Source: Paenibacillus sp. A3
Lineage (GTDB): Bacteria; Bacillota; Bacilli; Paenibacillales; NBRC-103111
NCBI RefSeq assembly: GCF_001399685.1
Contig: NZ_JTHN01000098.1
Span: forward strand, 17,401-81,400
DNA length: 64,000 nucleotides
Direction of reading: 5' to 3'
Shown here: one piece after another, positions 24,348-34,587 of the stretch
How positions within the stretch are numbered: the stretch's first letter is position 1
Layout of the letters: each line of letters starts with the position of its first letter
Position numbers and translations under genes: made by a program
Notes under the pieces: generated by a model
Databases searched by the model: none
What the model saw: the letters and a program-made list of their open reading frames with translations, nothing else
What the model was told of the DNA's origin: nothing

Positions 24348-25280
24348 ATGGTGTGGTTGGGCTATACTGTCATGTGTTTGATTTTCGGCACGACGTTTTT
24401 GATGATCAAGGTAGGGATCGACGCAGGACTTCCTCCGTTCTTCTCGGCCGGAGCACGGTTCCTGCTTGCAGGCGCGCTGATCTTCGTCTGGGCGTTGGCG
24501 ACGGGAAAAGTGCGCTTCTCACTATTGTGGCGCAAGGACCTGCTGCCGACGGGGATTGGGCTTACGTTCGGCACGTTCGCGACGTTGTATTGGGCCGAGC
24601 AGTATGTGAGCTCCGGGCTGGCGGCGATTTTATCCGCGACGGGGCCGATTTTCTTATTGCTGATTCAAAGCATTGTGCTGCGGAGCAAGGCAAGCCGAAG
24701 CTCCGTTAGCGGGTGTATGCTCGGCTTTGCGGGAGTGGGGCTGCTGGTTGCGCCTAACCTTTCCGTAGAGACGAATCTGCTCTGGGTGGTGGGCTGCGCC
24801 GCGATTCTGGTCGGGGAACTGTTCTATGCGTCGGGCGCGCTCTATGCCAAGCGGGCGCTTGTGCGGTACCCGGAGACATCGCCATTGGCGTTGAATGCCA
24901 TACAAATGATGCATGGGGGAATTTTGCTGCTCGTCCTATCCCTGTTCACGGAGCGCGTGCCGATGGAAGTTTTAGCCACGGGTCAAGGAATCGGAGCGCT
25001 GCTGTATTTGACCGTGATTGGGTCGATGATGGGACACAGCTTGTTTTACTGGCTCGTGGCGCGGACGAATCCGTTCTTCCCGACCACGTGGCTCTATATT
25101 TCGCCGTTAATCGCCTTTGCGTTAGGCGCTCTGCTGTACGGGGAAGCGGTCACATGGGAAGCTGTCGCGGGAGGTATCACGATCATCGTCGGCATTTTGC
25201 TGGTGAACCTCGAAGCCATCCGCGGGGCGAGGTCGGCCAAGAGAAGGCAAGGAGCGGTGCAAGCGAAGCAGGCGGGTTAA
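24348..25280 (+). CDS. EamA/DMT-family transporter
   Basis: The 310-residue membrane protein shows about ten hydrophobic segments arranged as two EamA repeats, starting with the typical GYTVMCLIFGTTFLMIKVG and repeating with a second half from about residue 150. Such drug/metabolite transporters export amino acids or related metabolites. GGAGGAGAG precedes the ATG. The divergent MocR regulator suggests control by an amino-acid or vitamin B6-related signal. A basic C-terminal tail lies in the cytoplasm. Substrate is not predictable. Confidence 0.9.
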   Translation: MVWLGYTVMCLIFGTTFLMIKVGIDAGLPPFFSAGARFLLAGALIFVWALATGKVRFSLLWRKDLLPTGIGLTFGTFATLYWAEQYVSSGLAAILSATGPIFLLLIQSIVLRSKASRSSVSGCMLGFAGVGLLVAPNLSVETNLLWVVGCAAILVGELFYASGALYAKRALVRYPETSPLALNAIQMMHGGILLLVLSLFTERVPMEVLATGQGIGALLYLTVIGSMMGHSLFYWLVARTNPFFPTTWLYISPLIAFALGALLYGEAVTWEAVAGGITIIVGILLVNLEAIRGARSAKRRQGAVQAKQAG

Positions 25281-25433
25281 CAGGGAGCGGGGCGGAACCG
25301 GGGACCGGAGTCTCTGATAGACAGGCTGCAGTTTCCCTCCTTGGATCTATTTATCTACCAAAAAATTGAAATATAAAGGTTATAATGGTAGAATAGGATT
25401 TGATTTACAAATATAATCCATTGGAGGGAAATT

Positions 25434-25877
25434 ATGAAAAAGAAACTCGTATCTGCCGCATTATCGACGGCTCTGGTGCTGTCCTTCTCCGCCTCGGTTA
25501 TGGCAAGCAGTCCAACGGACATCAGTACTGCCGGCCAACCTGCCGGTACCACCGCGCCTGGTGGCTATTCGAATTTGGAGGCAAGAGAGGTTGTAAAATA
25601 TTACTCGCTGACTTCTTACGAGGAAACCGAAAAAGAAGCTTTTGTCCTGAATCAAGGAGAAGAGCTTACCGTTTTCGTCTATAACTCGGGGTTCCCCATT
25701 ACTTATACTGTGTATGACGCAGACGGTCAAGCGCTTGGCACGTATAATACGAATACCCCTTACGGACGTATTTTTACAGCGCACAAGAACGGCCCGCTGT
25801 ACGTTCAGTTTAAGGCCGGGGCGAACAGCTCTTTTGTGAAAAAAATGAACTTCTCCGCCAAGTTTTCGATTTCGTAA
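25434..25877 (+). CDS. Small secreted protein
   Basis: The 147-residue product has a clear signal peptide (MKKKLVSAALSTALVLSFSA, cleavage after VMA near residue 24) and a mature beta-rich domain with many Tyr, Thr and Gly. No Cys and no catalytic motif are seen. GGAGGG precedes the ATG. A terminator follows. It sits upstream of the M6 protease but has its own terminator, so it is not obviously co-transcribed. Family not recognised. Confidence 0.7.
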   Translation: MKKKLVSAALSTALVLSFSASVMASSPTDISTAGQPAGTTAPGGYSNLEAREVVKYYSLTSYEETEKEAFVLNQGEELTVFVYNSGFPITYTVYDADGQALGTYNTNTPYGRIFTAHKNGPLYVQFKAGANSSFVKKMNFSAKFSIS

Positions 25878-25916
25878 CGATATCCGTTTCCGGCACGCAG
25901 CTCGACCTACACCGCT

Positions 25917-25966
25917 GGCCGCTTCCATGGGTTTCCTTGACCATTGGAGGCGGCCGGTTTCTTTGT
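25917..25966 (+). terminator. Terminator of the small secreted protein gene
   Basis: GGCCGC-TTCCA-TGG pairs with CCA-TTGGA-GGCGGCC around a ten-base loop; a T-rich run follows. Positions 25967-26193 hold only the upstream region of the protease gene. Confidence 0.7.
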
Positions 25967-26193
25967 TGCCGCGTCCCTGTCCTTTCGACACCATCGACAG
26001 GCCGTTTCGACATTTAGACATTGGAAAGCTGCCGCGATGTCGACAATTTGGGATAAATTTACCATACACTGATAGTGAGGCAGCCAATTCGGCGTATAAA
26101 ATAAATGCTCTCTTGTAGTTCTATCAACTCATCTCAACCGCTAGAGTATCCCTTATACTAAAGGAGAAGTAAAAATAAGGGAGGTATGGTAAA

Positions 26194-28098
26194 TTGAAGA
26201 AACTAACGTGCAGCCTAATCATTTCCGGTTTGGCTTACTTCGGCACCGCATCGGTGAGCTTGGGAGTTCCGGCTTATGGCGGAACGGAAGTCTTCAAGCA
26301 GCCGACAGGGGAGACGTTCCAAGCGGCTCTGCAGGGTGACGAATGGTTGAACTGGACGAAGGGGGTGGATGACGACGTATTAGTGCAGGACAAGAACGGT
26401 TTTTGGAATTATGCCGAAATTGAAGGAATCTCGTTAAAACCAAGCGGCAAAAGGGTGAACATTGACCCGAAACCGGAGCAGACGCTCAAGCAAGAGCAGG
26501 TGAAGCAGTGGGCGCAGGAACAGCAGATCGTGGAGAAGATCAAATCCAATGTCGCGCCGTTTCTCGACGATACCGATCCCGGCCCGTCTCTTGCGCCGAT
26601 CAACACCGGCAGCTCCCGCAAGCTGCTTGTGATGCTGGTGGAATTCAGCGATATCGGGATGAAATATTCCGATAGCCAGTGGAGTGAACGCTTCTTCGGG
26701 GATACGGAAGGCACGGTCAAGCACTACTACAAAGAGGTCAGCGCAGGAAAAATGACGATCGGCCCTGCGGTGGAATCGTACGGCACGGCAGGCGACGGCA
26801 TCGTTCGTGTCAAGCTTGGCTATCCTCACCCGAATACGGGAGGCAACACCGGAGCGGCCAACCAAAAAATCGTCAGGGACGCCGTAGCGGCTGCCAATCC
26901 GTACGTCAATTTCGCCAGCTTCGACACGAACAACGATGGCAAAGTCACACGGGACGAGCTGTTTCTGGTAACCGTCACGGCTGGTTATGAAGCCGCTTAC
27001 AGTGCCGGCGGAACGCCGAGTCTGTGGGCGCACCGCTGGTCGGCGGGAACATGGCAGGGAGACGGCAAAACGGTGAACCTGGAGTATATCCAGCAAGGCG
27101 AAAACCAAGGCGATCATATGGCGACGATGGGCGTGCTCGTTCACGAAACCGGTCATTTGTTCGGTCTGCCCGATCTGTACGACACGGACAGTTCCTCTAT
27201 GGGTGTCGGTCCGCACAGCCTGATGGCCGGCGGGTCGTGGGGTTCTTACGGGAACAACCATGCGGGTTCCACGCCGGTTCATATGGACGCTTGGTCCAAA
27301 TACCGGCTCGGATGGGTGAAGCCGACGGAAGTGAGCGCGAACGGCTCGTATACGTATACGCTCAACACGGTTCAACCGTCCAATCCGAACGCTTACAATG
27401 TCGTCAAAATCAACACAAGTACGCCGGGACAGTTTTTCCTGCTGGAAAACCGCGGCTTTGTGGGATATGACCGGGCGCTGGAAAAATCGCTCCGAGGCGG
27501 CAAGCCGGGCATCGCGATCTGGCACGTGGACGAGACGCAGAGCGGCAATATGAATGAGCAGCGGAAGCTGGTCGATATCGAAGAGGCCAACGAAGGCACG
27601 CTCGGCTACAGCCAGCTCGATACCAAGAGAAGCGGCACATACGACCACTATTACGCAAGCGGTTTCAATACGTCGTTCGGCCCGAAAACGAAGCCTTCGA
27701 GCGCGACTTACGAAGGAGCTGATACGAAAATCTCCGTAAACGTGAACAGCGCCGGAAGCAGCGCCATGAAGGTCGGCGTCAAAATCGGCAATGCGAGCGG
27801 ATCGGTGAAGGCGACCGACGTTCCCGGTTCCCCGAGCCTGAGCCACAACAATTGGAACAACGAGAAGGACTATGCGATCACGATGAACATGTGGTGGGGC
27901 AATAACGGCGACACGTGGAGATTGTACGAAAACGATACGCTCGTCTACGAGGAAGAGCTGACGGACAACAGCTCGCAAGCGCAGACGGCGGTCAAAACCT
28001 TCACGAACCAAAAGCCCGGAACGTATATTTATACGTGCGAGCTGGTGAACTCATTCGGTACGACGAAATCTTCCCCGCTTAAAGTCCTCGTAAAATAA
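26194..28098 (+). CDS. M6-family secreted metalloprotease
   Basis: The 634-residue protein has a signal peptide (about 1-28), a propeptide-like segment (30-130), and a catalytic domain with the zinc motif HETGHLFGLPD (H about 316) of immune inhibitor A-type M6 peptidases. A calcium-loop sequence DTNNDGKVTRDE lies around residue 247. The last about 95 residues form an Ig/fibronectin-like domain of the type seen at the C-terminus of secreted chitinases. The TTG start follows GGGAGG. It acts outside the cell on proteins; in pathogens relatives degrade host antimicrobial proteins. The activity here is inferred. Confidence 0.9.
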   Translation: MKKLTCSLIISGLAYFGTASVSLGVPAYGGTEVFKQPTGETFQAALQGDEWLNWTKGVDDDVLVQDKNGFWNYAEIEGISLKPSGKRVNIDPKPEQTLKQEQVKQWAQEQQIVEKIKSNVAPFLDDTDPGPSLAPINTGSSRKLLVMLVEFSDIGMKYSDSQWSERFFGDTEGTVKHYYKEVSAGKMTIGPAVESYGTAGDGIVRVKLGYPHPNTGGNTGAANQKIVRDAVAAANPYVNFASFDTNNDGKVTRDELFLVTVTAGYEAAYSAGGTPSLWAHRWSAGTWQGDGKTVNLEYIQQGENQGDHMATMGVLVHETGHLFGLPDLYDTDSSSMGVGPHSLMAGGSWGSYGNNHAGSTPVHMDAWSKYRLGWVKPTEVSANGSYTYTLNTVQPSNPNAYNVVKINTSTPGQFFLLENRGFVGYDRALEKSLRGGKPGIAIWHVDETQSGNMNEQRKLVDIEEANEGTLGYSQLDTKRSGTYDHYYASGFNTSFGPKTKPSSATYEGADTKISVNVNSAGSSAMKVGVKIGNASGSVKATDVPGSPSLSHNNWNNEKDYAITMNMWWGNNGDTWRLYENDTLVYEEELTDNSSQAQTAVKTFTNQKPGTYIYTCELVNSFGTTKSSPLKVLVK

Positions 28099-28103
28099 AC
28101 CAT

Positions 28104-28131
28104 AAGGGAGCCGGCCATGCCGCGCTCCCTT
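28104..28131. terminator. Hairpin between convergent genes
   Basis: AAGGGAG pairs with CTCCCTT in the 54-bp space between the protease and the histidine kinase gene. The T-run is poor. Confidence 0.5.
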
Positions 28132-28152
28132 CCCCTCGTTACCGAACCGAAT

Positions 28153-29556
28153 CTACAATTGAATGTCAATCGTCGTCCCGCGGCCGATCTCGCTGCGAAT
28201 CGCTATTTCTCCACCGTGCTCCCGGATAATATCTTTGGATATCGCCATGCCGAGCCCGGAGCCTTTATGCGCATCTCCGGTGTTCGTTCCGCGGTAATAG
28301 CGGTCGAAGATTTTGTCGAGCTCCTCTTTTCGGATGCCTTTGCCGTTATCCTGGATGACAATATGGGTCCGATCGGTCTTTTCAATCCGGACGGCGATGT
28401 TCACGTTGGCGTCATTATGGATCAGCGCGTTATAAATTAAATTGTGGATCGCTCTCCGCACAAGAATTTCATCCACCTCAGCCGGGATGTTATCTTGATC
28501 GGCATGAAATTCAATGTGACGCTTGGCGTATTTCGGATCATTGACGATATCGATCACGATATCTCGCAAGAGCGCGGCCAGATTAACCTGTTTCTTATTT
28601 AGCTTTAGCTCTTTGTTCTTCAATCTGGTCGTTAAGCTTAAATCCTCAATGACCTCTTTGATATAAAGCGACTTTTTCTCGATAATGTCGGCGTATTCCC
28701 TGATCTCGTCTTCGGTAAAGCGATAATCCGGGTCCTTCATCATTTCGGCAAAGCCTTGAATCGAGGCCAGAGGCGTTTTAATGTCGTGGGAAATGTTGGT
28801 AACCCATTCCTCTTTCATCCGGTCCAATTTTTTTCGTTCCGACTCATTCGCCTTCAACTGATTGGACAAATGATTGATATTCGAAAATACTTGCTTAAAG
28901 ATACCCGCCGGCCGGGCATGAAAATATTCATTGCTTGCCAGCCGTTTGATCCCGTCGATTAGCGTATACAGCGGCTTGGTCAGCCGTTTGCTCAAGAAAT
29001 ACCCGATCAGTAACGTAATCAAAATATCGATAACGAGAACGATGCCGCCGACCTTCACCATGCGAAACAGCGATTGATTATCGTACAAAATAAAATACCG
29101 GTTGATACTGCGGTTTTCCATCCCGATGAAATAGCTGTAAGCGCGGCCGCCCGCTTTCTTTTCTCCGACAAAAACCGTCGTCTCGCCATTCACTTCCTTG
29201 TACTTGTACATTTGCACGATTTCCGAGGGCGTGTAGCTTTTCTTTAACCCTTCCGGCGCTCTGTAGCTGAAGAGCTCCTTGCCGGTTTCATCCAAAATTT
29301 GAATCCATGCGTTCCTGCTGCCTAGCTCTTCCTTGCCTGGGTCGGCAATCGTCAGCGCATCGCCGGAAATCGTGATCCGATCCTCAAACTGTCGTGTAAA
29401 TTGCTCGGGAGAGTGCTCCTCTTCTTGAAAGATGGGGATATTGAACACAGACTGAGCCGTGAACAGACCAAGCGTAAGGAACAGGTTTACGAAAATAATG
29501 AAGATGACGACGAAGACAACCGAGATCAGATATCTTACTGTTAACTTCCATTTCAT
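28153..29556 (-). CDS. Sensor histidine kinase
   Basis: The 467-residue kinase has a transmembrane helix at about 8-33, an extracellular sensor domain (about 35-160), a second helix (170-190), HAMP, a dimerisation domain with the phospho-accepting His in TNISHDIKTPLAS, and an ATPase domain with N-box HNLIYNALIHND and DNGKGIRKEEL. It lies three bases after the response-regulator gene, its cognate partner. Unlike BceS-type kinases it carries a large external domain, although a BceAB-like transporter is encoded nearby. It probably senses envelope stress or a peptide. Confidence 0.93.
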   Translation of the reverse strand: MKWKLTVRYLISVVFVVIFIIFVNLFLTLGLFTAQSVFNIPIFQEEEHSPEQFTRQFEDRITISGDALTIADPGKEELGSRNAWIQILDETGKELFSYRAPEGLKKSYTPSEIVQMYKYKEVNGETTVFVGEKKAGGRAYSYFIGMENRSINRYFILYDNQSLFRMVKVGGIVLVIDILITLLIGYFLSKRLTKPLYTLIDGIKRLASNEYFHARPAGIFKQVFSNINHLSNQLKANESERKKLDRMKEEWVTNISHDIKTPLASIQGFAEMMKDPDYRFTEDEIREYADIIEKKSLYIKEVIEDLSLTTRLKNKELKLNKKQVNLAALLRDIVIDIVNDPKYAKRHIEFHADQDNIPAEVDEILVRRAIHNLIYNALIHNDANVNIAVRIEKTDRTHIVIQDNGKGIRKEELDKIFDRYYRGTNTGDAHKGSGLGMAISKDIIREHGGEIAIRSEIGRGTTIDIQL

Positions 29557-29559
29557 AGC

Positions 29560-30267
29560 CTATTCATCCTCGACGGCCAGTTTGTAGCCCAAGCCTTTGA
29601 CGGTAATTAAATAGCGGGGCTGCGAAGGCTGCTCTTCAATTTTTTCCCGCAGTCTCCGGATATGAACCATCACCGTATTGTCGATGCCGATAAAATCCTC
29701 CCCCCAGACCGCGTCGTAAAGCCTTTCCTTGCTGATCACTTTATTCGCGTTCTGGAGGAAATACTTCATCAATCCGAGCTCTTTGGGCTTTAATTCGATG
29801 CTCGTTCCGTTTTTTAAAAACTCCGCTTTTTGTTCGTCTAACGCAAAGGGGCCGGCTGTTAAGATCGTATCCTTCACGGCCTCCGGCTGCATATAATCGG
29901 CTCGGCGCAATTGGGCTTTCACGCGGTAAGCCAGCTCTTTGGGGCTGAACGGCTTGGTGATGTAATCGTCTCCGCCGATGGCAAAGCCTAAAATTTTGTC
30001 GATTTCCTCCGTCTTGGCCGATAAAAATAAAATCGGAACCTTCGAGACCGCTCGAATCTGTCTGCACACGTCATAGCCTTCCCCATCCGGCAGCATAATG
30101 TCCAGCAACACAAGATCCGGCTGCTTAAGCTGGAATTGAGCGAATCCGTCCTCCGCCGTCGTGGCCGTGATGACATGCTCGATGCCTTCTTTGCGCAGAA
30201 CCGTGGCCACAAGCTTCAATATGGCTTCTTCATCGTCTATAATCAAAACCTTTTTGTTGATCGACAT
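29560..30267 (-). CDS. OmpR-family response regulator
   Basis: The 235-residue protein has a receiver domain (KVLIIDDEE start, phospho-Asp in LVLLDIMLPDGEG at about residue 52) and a C-terminal winged helix with the usual RLREKIE and GLGYKL ending. The ATG at 30267 has AGGAGG upstream; the longer ORF overlaps a terminator. It controls genes with the downstream kinase. The TGTAAGG direct repeats in front of the BceAB-like genes are of the right type for an OmpR regulator and are the leading target candidate. Confidence 0.93.
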   Translation of the reverse strand: MSINKKVLIIDDEEAILKLVATVLRKEGIEHVITATTAEDGFAQFQLKQPDLVLLDIMLPDGEGYDVCRQIRAVSKVPILFLSAKTEEIDKILGFAIGGDDYITKPFSPKELAYRVKAQLRRADYMQPEAVKDTILTAGPFALDEQKAEFLKNGTSIELKPKELGLMKYFLQNANKVISKERLYDAVWGEDFIGIDNTVMVHIRRLREKIEEQPSQPRYLITVKGLGYKLAVEDE

Positions 30268-30357
30268 GTCATCGTGCCTCCTGGGAAGGGAAAGGTGTGG
30301 AATGCAATTCTTGTTATGTGTGAGTATGCGGCACTTTCTTTCATTTATCAAGGGCAT

Positions 30358-30404
30358 GAAACAAATGCGCAAGAAAGCTATGCTGCATCAGCTTCTTTGC
30401 GCAT
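30358..30404 (-). terminator. Terminator after the DUF418 gene
   Basis: A 15-bp, nearly perfect inverted repeat (30365-30379 with 30390-30404) with a short minus-strand T-rich tail separates the DUF418 gene from the response regulator. The two-component genes may therefore have their own promoter. Confidence 0.6.
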
Positions 30405-30413
30405 TGTCCGGAT

Positions 30414-31457
30414 TTATTTGGCGATTTGCTTTTTGCCGTAGGTCATGAACCGCCATGCTTTTTCCAGTGGGCCCATCTTAAAGAAGCGGAACCACAGGCT
30501 GCTGTAGACGAGCTGCACGATCATAATCAGGCAGGCGATGAGGACCACATTGACGGGGGACACGGTCTCCAGGCCCATGATCGAGATGAACAACGATCCG
30601 ATTAAGCTTTGGGCGACATAATTCGTCAGCGCCATCTGGCCCACGTGTGCGAAGGGCTGAAGGATCGTCCCGGCTGTCCGATGCTCAAGCAATAGAAACA
30701 GCGATGTTACATACAATAAGACTCCGGGAATGGCGCTCAAGGAAATGATGAGCTTCAGGTCATCCGTTCCATGCTGAGCCGCTGTCCAGATCCAGACCGA
30801 CAACCCGGCAAAGATCGGCAAGGACCCAAGCTGCACCAAGCGAATCCGCTTTTTCAATTCTTCGATCCGTCTGATCCAGTCGGCCTTCGCCGCCAGAAAT
30901 CCGGCCAAAAACATAATGAAGATTAAAGTCGTATCGGAGATTACAAAATCGACCACGCTGGATAACGGAACCGCGGCCCCCATGGCGAGCTTCGAGATGA
31001 GCGCAAGCAAGTACACACCGGCGATTCCGCCAAGCCAATTGCGTATGGTCGTCACCTTGGCCCGGTAGAAAGGAAGAAGCAATAGACCGATCAAGGCGTA
31101 GACCGGCAGGATGGTGCCCCAGAAGACAAAGGCATGAAGAATGCCGATAAGAAGGAGCATCAGCAAGCGGCGGGTAAACCGCCAGAGCGGCTTGTCCCCC
31201 CGACTCTCGGCGCGCGAGGCGAAGATGTAGAAGCCGACGCCGAACAGGAACGAGAAGATGGAGAAAAACTTCTTTTCCACGAACATGAGAATCAGGGTGT
31301 CGATCACTTGATCAATTCCGGTATACTCCGGTATTATCATCCCTTCGGTGAGGACGATATATCCTTTGACATTGATAAACAAGATTCCGATTAACGCAAG
31401 CCCCCGAATGATATCTAAGGCTGCGATCCTTTCTTGCTGTGGGATGGATGGGTTCAT
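30414..31457 (-). CDS. DUF418 (YeiB-type) membrane protein
   Basis: The 347-residue protein has about eight membrane helices and the DUF418 hallmark RIAALDIIRGLALIGILFIN at the N-terminus, with the typical C-terminal half containing the segment FAHVGQMALTNYVAQSLIG. Family proteins are polytopic, with no firmly known activity; an acyl-transferase-like fold has been suggested. It sits between the YxeA-like gene and the two-component genes, so a role in envelope response is plausible. The ribosome site is weak. Confidence 0.85.
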   Translation of the reverse strand: MNPSIPQQERIAALDIIRGLALIGILFINVKGYIVLTEGMIIPEYTGIDQVIDTLILMFVEKKFFSIFSFLFGVGFYIFASRAESRGDKPLWRFTRRLLMLLLIGILHAFVFWGTILPVYALIGLLLLPFYRAKVTTIRNWLGGIAGVYLLALISKLAMGAAVPLSSVVDFVISDTTLIFIMFLAGFLAAKADWIRRIEELKKRIRLVQLGSLPIFAGLSVWIWTAAQHGTDDLKLIISLSAIPGVLLYVTSLFLLLEHRTAGTILQPFAHVGQMALTNYVAQSLIGSLFISIMGLETVSPVNVVLIACLIMIVQLVYSSLWFRFFKMGPLEKAWRFMTYGKKQIAK

Positions 31458-31485
31458 ATGGGTTGGCTGCTTACGCTCGTTCGAT

Positions 31486-31845
31486 TTACTGCAATTGCTG
31501 ACTTGCTTTCTGTGGAAGCTCTTCCTTCGTTACTTCCTGATAGGAGGTCACGCCTTTTCCGTCTTTCACAAACAGGCTGAGATACGCTTTCTCCCGAAGC
31601 TGCTTGGGGGCGGAGAACTTAAATGTCTTTTGCTGTCCGTTCTTATCAAAAGCCGGCAGCTCGTATTCGAATCTGACCATGATTTCTCCGTTGTCCAGTT
31701 TATCTTCAAGCTTCTTTCCTTGTCCTTGAATCTGCGTATAATATACGTCCGTCCCTAACCGGTTCAGATTGACGTTCTGTAGGAAGAATAAGCCTCCGAG
31801 TAAAAGAGCCGCGATGACGATGCATGAAATGATTATTTTTTTCAT
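31486..31845 (-). CDS. yxeA: YxeA-family protein
   Basis: The 119-residue protein has an N-terminal membrane anchor or signal (IIISCIVIAALLLGGLFFL) followed by NLNRLGTDVYYTQI, characteristic of the YxeA/DUF1093 family. These small extracytoplasmic proteins occur beside Bce-type ABC transporters, as in the B. subtilis yxdLM-yxeA operon. GGGGAGAG precedes ATG 31845. It follows the permease gene by 20 bp and is surely in the same operon. The molecular role is unknown. Confidence 0.85.
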   Translation of the reverse strand: MKKIIISCIVIAALLLGGLFFLQNVNLNRLGTDVYYTQIQGQGKKLEDKLDNGEIMVRFEYELPAFDKNGQQKTFKFSAPKQLREKAYLSLFVKDGKGVTSYQEVTKEELPQKASQQLQ

Positions 31846-31864
31846 AGTTCTCTCCCCTTCTATG

Positions 31865-33799
31865 TTATGCATTCGATTTGGTTACAATTTTGTAGTAGGT
31901 GTTGACGGTCAAGAAGTAATAAACGATGTACATGCAAGCATAGGCGCCTATGCAGATCAAGACGGGAATCACCAGGTTGGTTTGAATGAGCCTGGACAAA
32001 GCAGTTAAAGCAACGGCGCAATGCGCAATTCCCGCGATTAACGGCAGGGCGAAGACGAATAATATTTGTTTGGCGATCGATTTGCGAATTTCTTTTTTGT
32101 TCACGCCGATCTTGTGCAGAATGGCATAACGGTCCTTGTCCGCGTTGGCTTCCGTCAGCTGTTTAAAGTAAATGATGCTGCCCGTGGCCGCGAGAAAAAC
32201 CAATCCCAGGAACCCGCCCATAAAAATGATGAGCCCGCTCGATTCCATACCGGCGGCATAATCCGTGTAGAAGCTGGAAAAGCGCGCTTCCCGCGGCAGC
32301 ATGGATTGAATCTCGCCCGTTAACAGCTTCGCATCGTCCTCGTGCGTAATCTTGTAAGCTTCCATCTTTATGAGGGGAGCTTCTTGTTGCAATCTGGCAA
32401 AGACCTCATCGCTGACGACGACTGTCGTATTCGCCGTCCGAAGATTGAGGACGTTATACCGCTTTAAGCTCGTGAAGGTAACGTTCTCCGCAAGCTCCTT
32501 CGCCTTCAAGGACACCGTCGAGCCTACATATTCAGGCGACAGCCCTTCATAATACCCCGCATCCAATACGGCCGCTTCTTGGCCTTTCAGCGACAGCGAA
32601 TCTTTTCGTTGTTGGACTTCCGCCAGTTTGTTAAAAGCTGTATTGGAAATAAGCGTATAGCTCACGATATCGCTGGAAATTTTACTATTAAGGCTCGTTA
32701 TGTCTACCTTCATTTGCAGGGCCGGAATGCGCTCATGGTAAACAACTTCATGCTTCTGATCGCGCGAAATCCGGTCTTGGACTTCATTCGTTGTACGCTG
32801 GTCGCTCGCTATAAACATCATGCTGTTGGGATCGGCAAGCTCGACGCTGCTTCGGTTATTGTAATAAAAGCTGTACGCCGTTCCGACGGCCGTCAGTGTT
32901 GTCGCGCTCAGGACAGCGATGATCGTTAACGTGCGGGCGTTTCCTTTCATGCGGTACAGAAGCTGGGAGGTGCTGATGAGTTGGACACCGTTCCAAAATC
33001 GCTTTTTGTTTTTCCGGGCCAGCTTTAACAGGTACACGATGAAGGTGCTGTACAATAAATAAGTGCCTATGATCACGGTGACCACGATCACGAGCGGTGT
33101 CACCATGAAGCCCAATTTTCGCCAAACGTCGGACTCCAATATGTTTTGAAGCGCCAGCCAGTAGCCGATGCCGATGCATAGTACGGCTAACAACGCCATC
33201 GCCAAGGAGGCTTTCGGCTCTTGTTCTCCTTCTTTGTCCGCCTGGAACAGCTCGATTAATTTGAACCGGTAAATCAATCGGTACCCGTGGAACGACGTAA
33301 TGACGGTAATTACGGTAAATACGACGATTGTATTGATCACCGCTTGCGGCGAAATGTGGAAATTTGCCATCGCGTCAAAGCCCGTGACCTTCATCAAAAT
33401 CGTCACAAACCCTCGGGACAGTAGAGACCCGAGCAGAATGCCGATCACGAGGGCGAAGAGGCCCATCATCAAGTTTTCGTAGAACAGCATCCGGCCGATT
33501 TGCTTCTTTCGCACGCCGAGCAGCGAGTACAGGCCGACTTCTTTTTTACGCTTGCGGGTGAAGAAGGCATTGGAGTACCAGATGAAAATGGCGACGAAAA
33601 TCATTAAGACCGCCGAAGCCCCGGTAAAGGCGGAGCTGATTTTGGGCGAAGCATCCGACGTGGCCAAGATCGTCGAATCGTACTTTAACGAAACGAACGT
33701 AAAGTAGATGACGATGCTAAAAATCATCGAAGCAAAATACAGGAAGTAGTTGGTGAAGTTTTTCCGGATGTTTTTTCCGGCAAGCTGAACTAACGTCAT
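31865..33799 (-). CDS. BceB-type ABC transporter permease
   Basis: The 644-residue FtsX-fold permease has ten membrane helices with a large extracellular domain between helices 7 and 8 (about residues 310-520), the ligand-contact domain of BceB proteins. Such transporters free lipid II-cycle intermediates from bacitracin or lantibiotics rather than exporting drug. The start codon directly follows the stop of the ATPase gene. Context (ATPase, YxeA) matches YxdLM, which belongs to a peptide-response system in B. subtilis. The exact inducer is unknown. Confidence 0.9.
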   Translation of the reverse strand: MTLVQLAGKNIRKNFTNYFLYFASMIFSIVIYFTFVSLKYDSTILATSDASPKISSAFTGASAVLMIFVAIFIWYSNAFFTRKRKKEVGLYSLLGVRKKQIGRMLFYENLMMGLFALVIGILLGSLLSRGFVTILMKVTGFDAMANFHISPQAVINTIVVFTVITVITSFHGYRLIYRFKLIELFQADKEGEQEPKASLAMALLAVLCIGIGYWLALQNILESDVWRKLGFMVTPLVIVVTVIIGTYLLYSTFIVYLLKLARKNKKRFWNGVQLISTSQLLYRMKGNARTLTIIAVLSATTLTAVGTAYSFYYNNRSSVELADPNSMMFIASDQRTTNEVQDRISRDQKHEVVYHERIPALQMKVDITSLNSKISSDIVSYTLISNTAFNKLAEVQQRKDSLSLKGQEAAVLDAGYYEGLSPEYVGSTVSLKAKELAENVTFTSLKRYNVLNLRTANTTVVVSDEVFARLQQEAPLIKMEAYKITHEDDAKLLTGEIQSMLPREARFSSFYTDYAAGMESSGLIIFMGGFLGLVFLAATGSIIYFKQLTEANADKDRYAILHKIGVNKKEIRKSIAKQILFVFALPLIAGIAHCAVALTALSRLIQTNLVIPVLICIGAYACMYIVYYFLTVNTYYKIVTKSNA

Positions 33800-34555
33800 T
33801 TACCGCCCACCTCCAAGCGAAGCGAGGACATCGAGTATTTTTTGGAAAAATTCCTGCCGCGATTGCTGGAGCTTATGGATTTCGGCGTACATTTTGCCGT
33901 CTTTAATAAATAAAATTCGCTTGCAGAAGCTTGCGGCGAACGCGTCGTGCGTCACCATCATGATCGTCGACCGATGCCGCTCGTTGAGCAGGGTCAAACT
34001 TTCGAGCAGGCTGGTGGCCGATTTCGAATCCAGTGCGCCTGTCGGCTCGTCCGCCAGGATCAAGCTCGGATTGGCGACAATGGCACGCGACGCGGCTGTC
34101 CGCTGCTTCTGCCCCCCGGAGATGTGATAGGGGTATTTGTCGAGAATGTCCCGAATGCCGAACGTATCGGCGATTTCATGGACACGCGCTTCGATTTCCT
34201 TGGCCGGAACCTTCGATAAGGCGAGCGGCAGCAGGATGTTTTCCTTGACTGTCAGCGTATCGAGAAGGTTATAGTCCTGAAATATAAAGCCGAGCTGATT
34301 ACGGCGGAAGTCCGACAATTGTTCCTCGTTCATCTTCACGATATGTTGGCCGGCGATGACGATTTCTCCGGACGACGGGGTATCGATGGTGGACAAAATA
34401 TTGAGCAAGGTGGATTTCCCCGCCCCCGAAGGCCCCATAATGCCGATAAACTCGCTTTCCTTCACTTCCAGATCGATATCTTCCAGCGCTTTGTATTGAT
34501 TTTCCTTCGTGCCGTATATTTTTTGAACGTTGCTTGCTTGTAAGATGGTTTTCAT
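33800..34555 (-). CDS. BceA-type ABC transporter ATPase
   Basis: The 251-residue ATPase has Walker [10 protein letters not shown] (about 41-49), Q-loop [11 protein letters not shown], signature SGGQKQR, Walker [13 protein letters not shown] and a H-loop in [11 protein letters not shown]. Sequence and length match the MacB/BceA group. It is the first gene of the operon, preceded by a TATAAT box and OmpR-type direct repeats. It works with the permease downstream in peptide-antibiotic detoxification and, in known systems, in signalling to the kinase. Confidence 0.92.
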   Translation of the reverse strand: MKTILQASNVQKIYGTKENQYKALEDIDLEVKESEFIGIMGPSGAGKSTLLNILSTIDTPSSGEIVIAGQHIVKMNEEQLSDFRRNQLGFIFQDYNLLDTLTVKENILLPLALSKVPAKEIEARVHEIADTFGIRDILDKYPYHISGGQKQRTAASRAIVANPSLILADEPTGALDSKSATSLLESLTLLNERHRSTIMMVTHDAFAASFCKRILFIKDGKMYAEIHKLQQSRQEFFQKILDVLASLGGGR

Positions 34556-34587
34556 GAAGTAATCCTCCTTGTATCTTTACAAGAACG

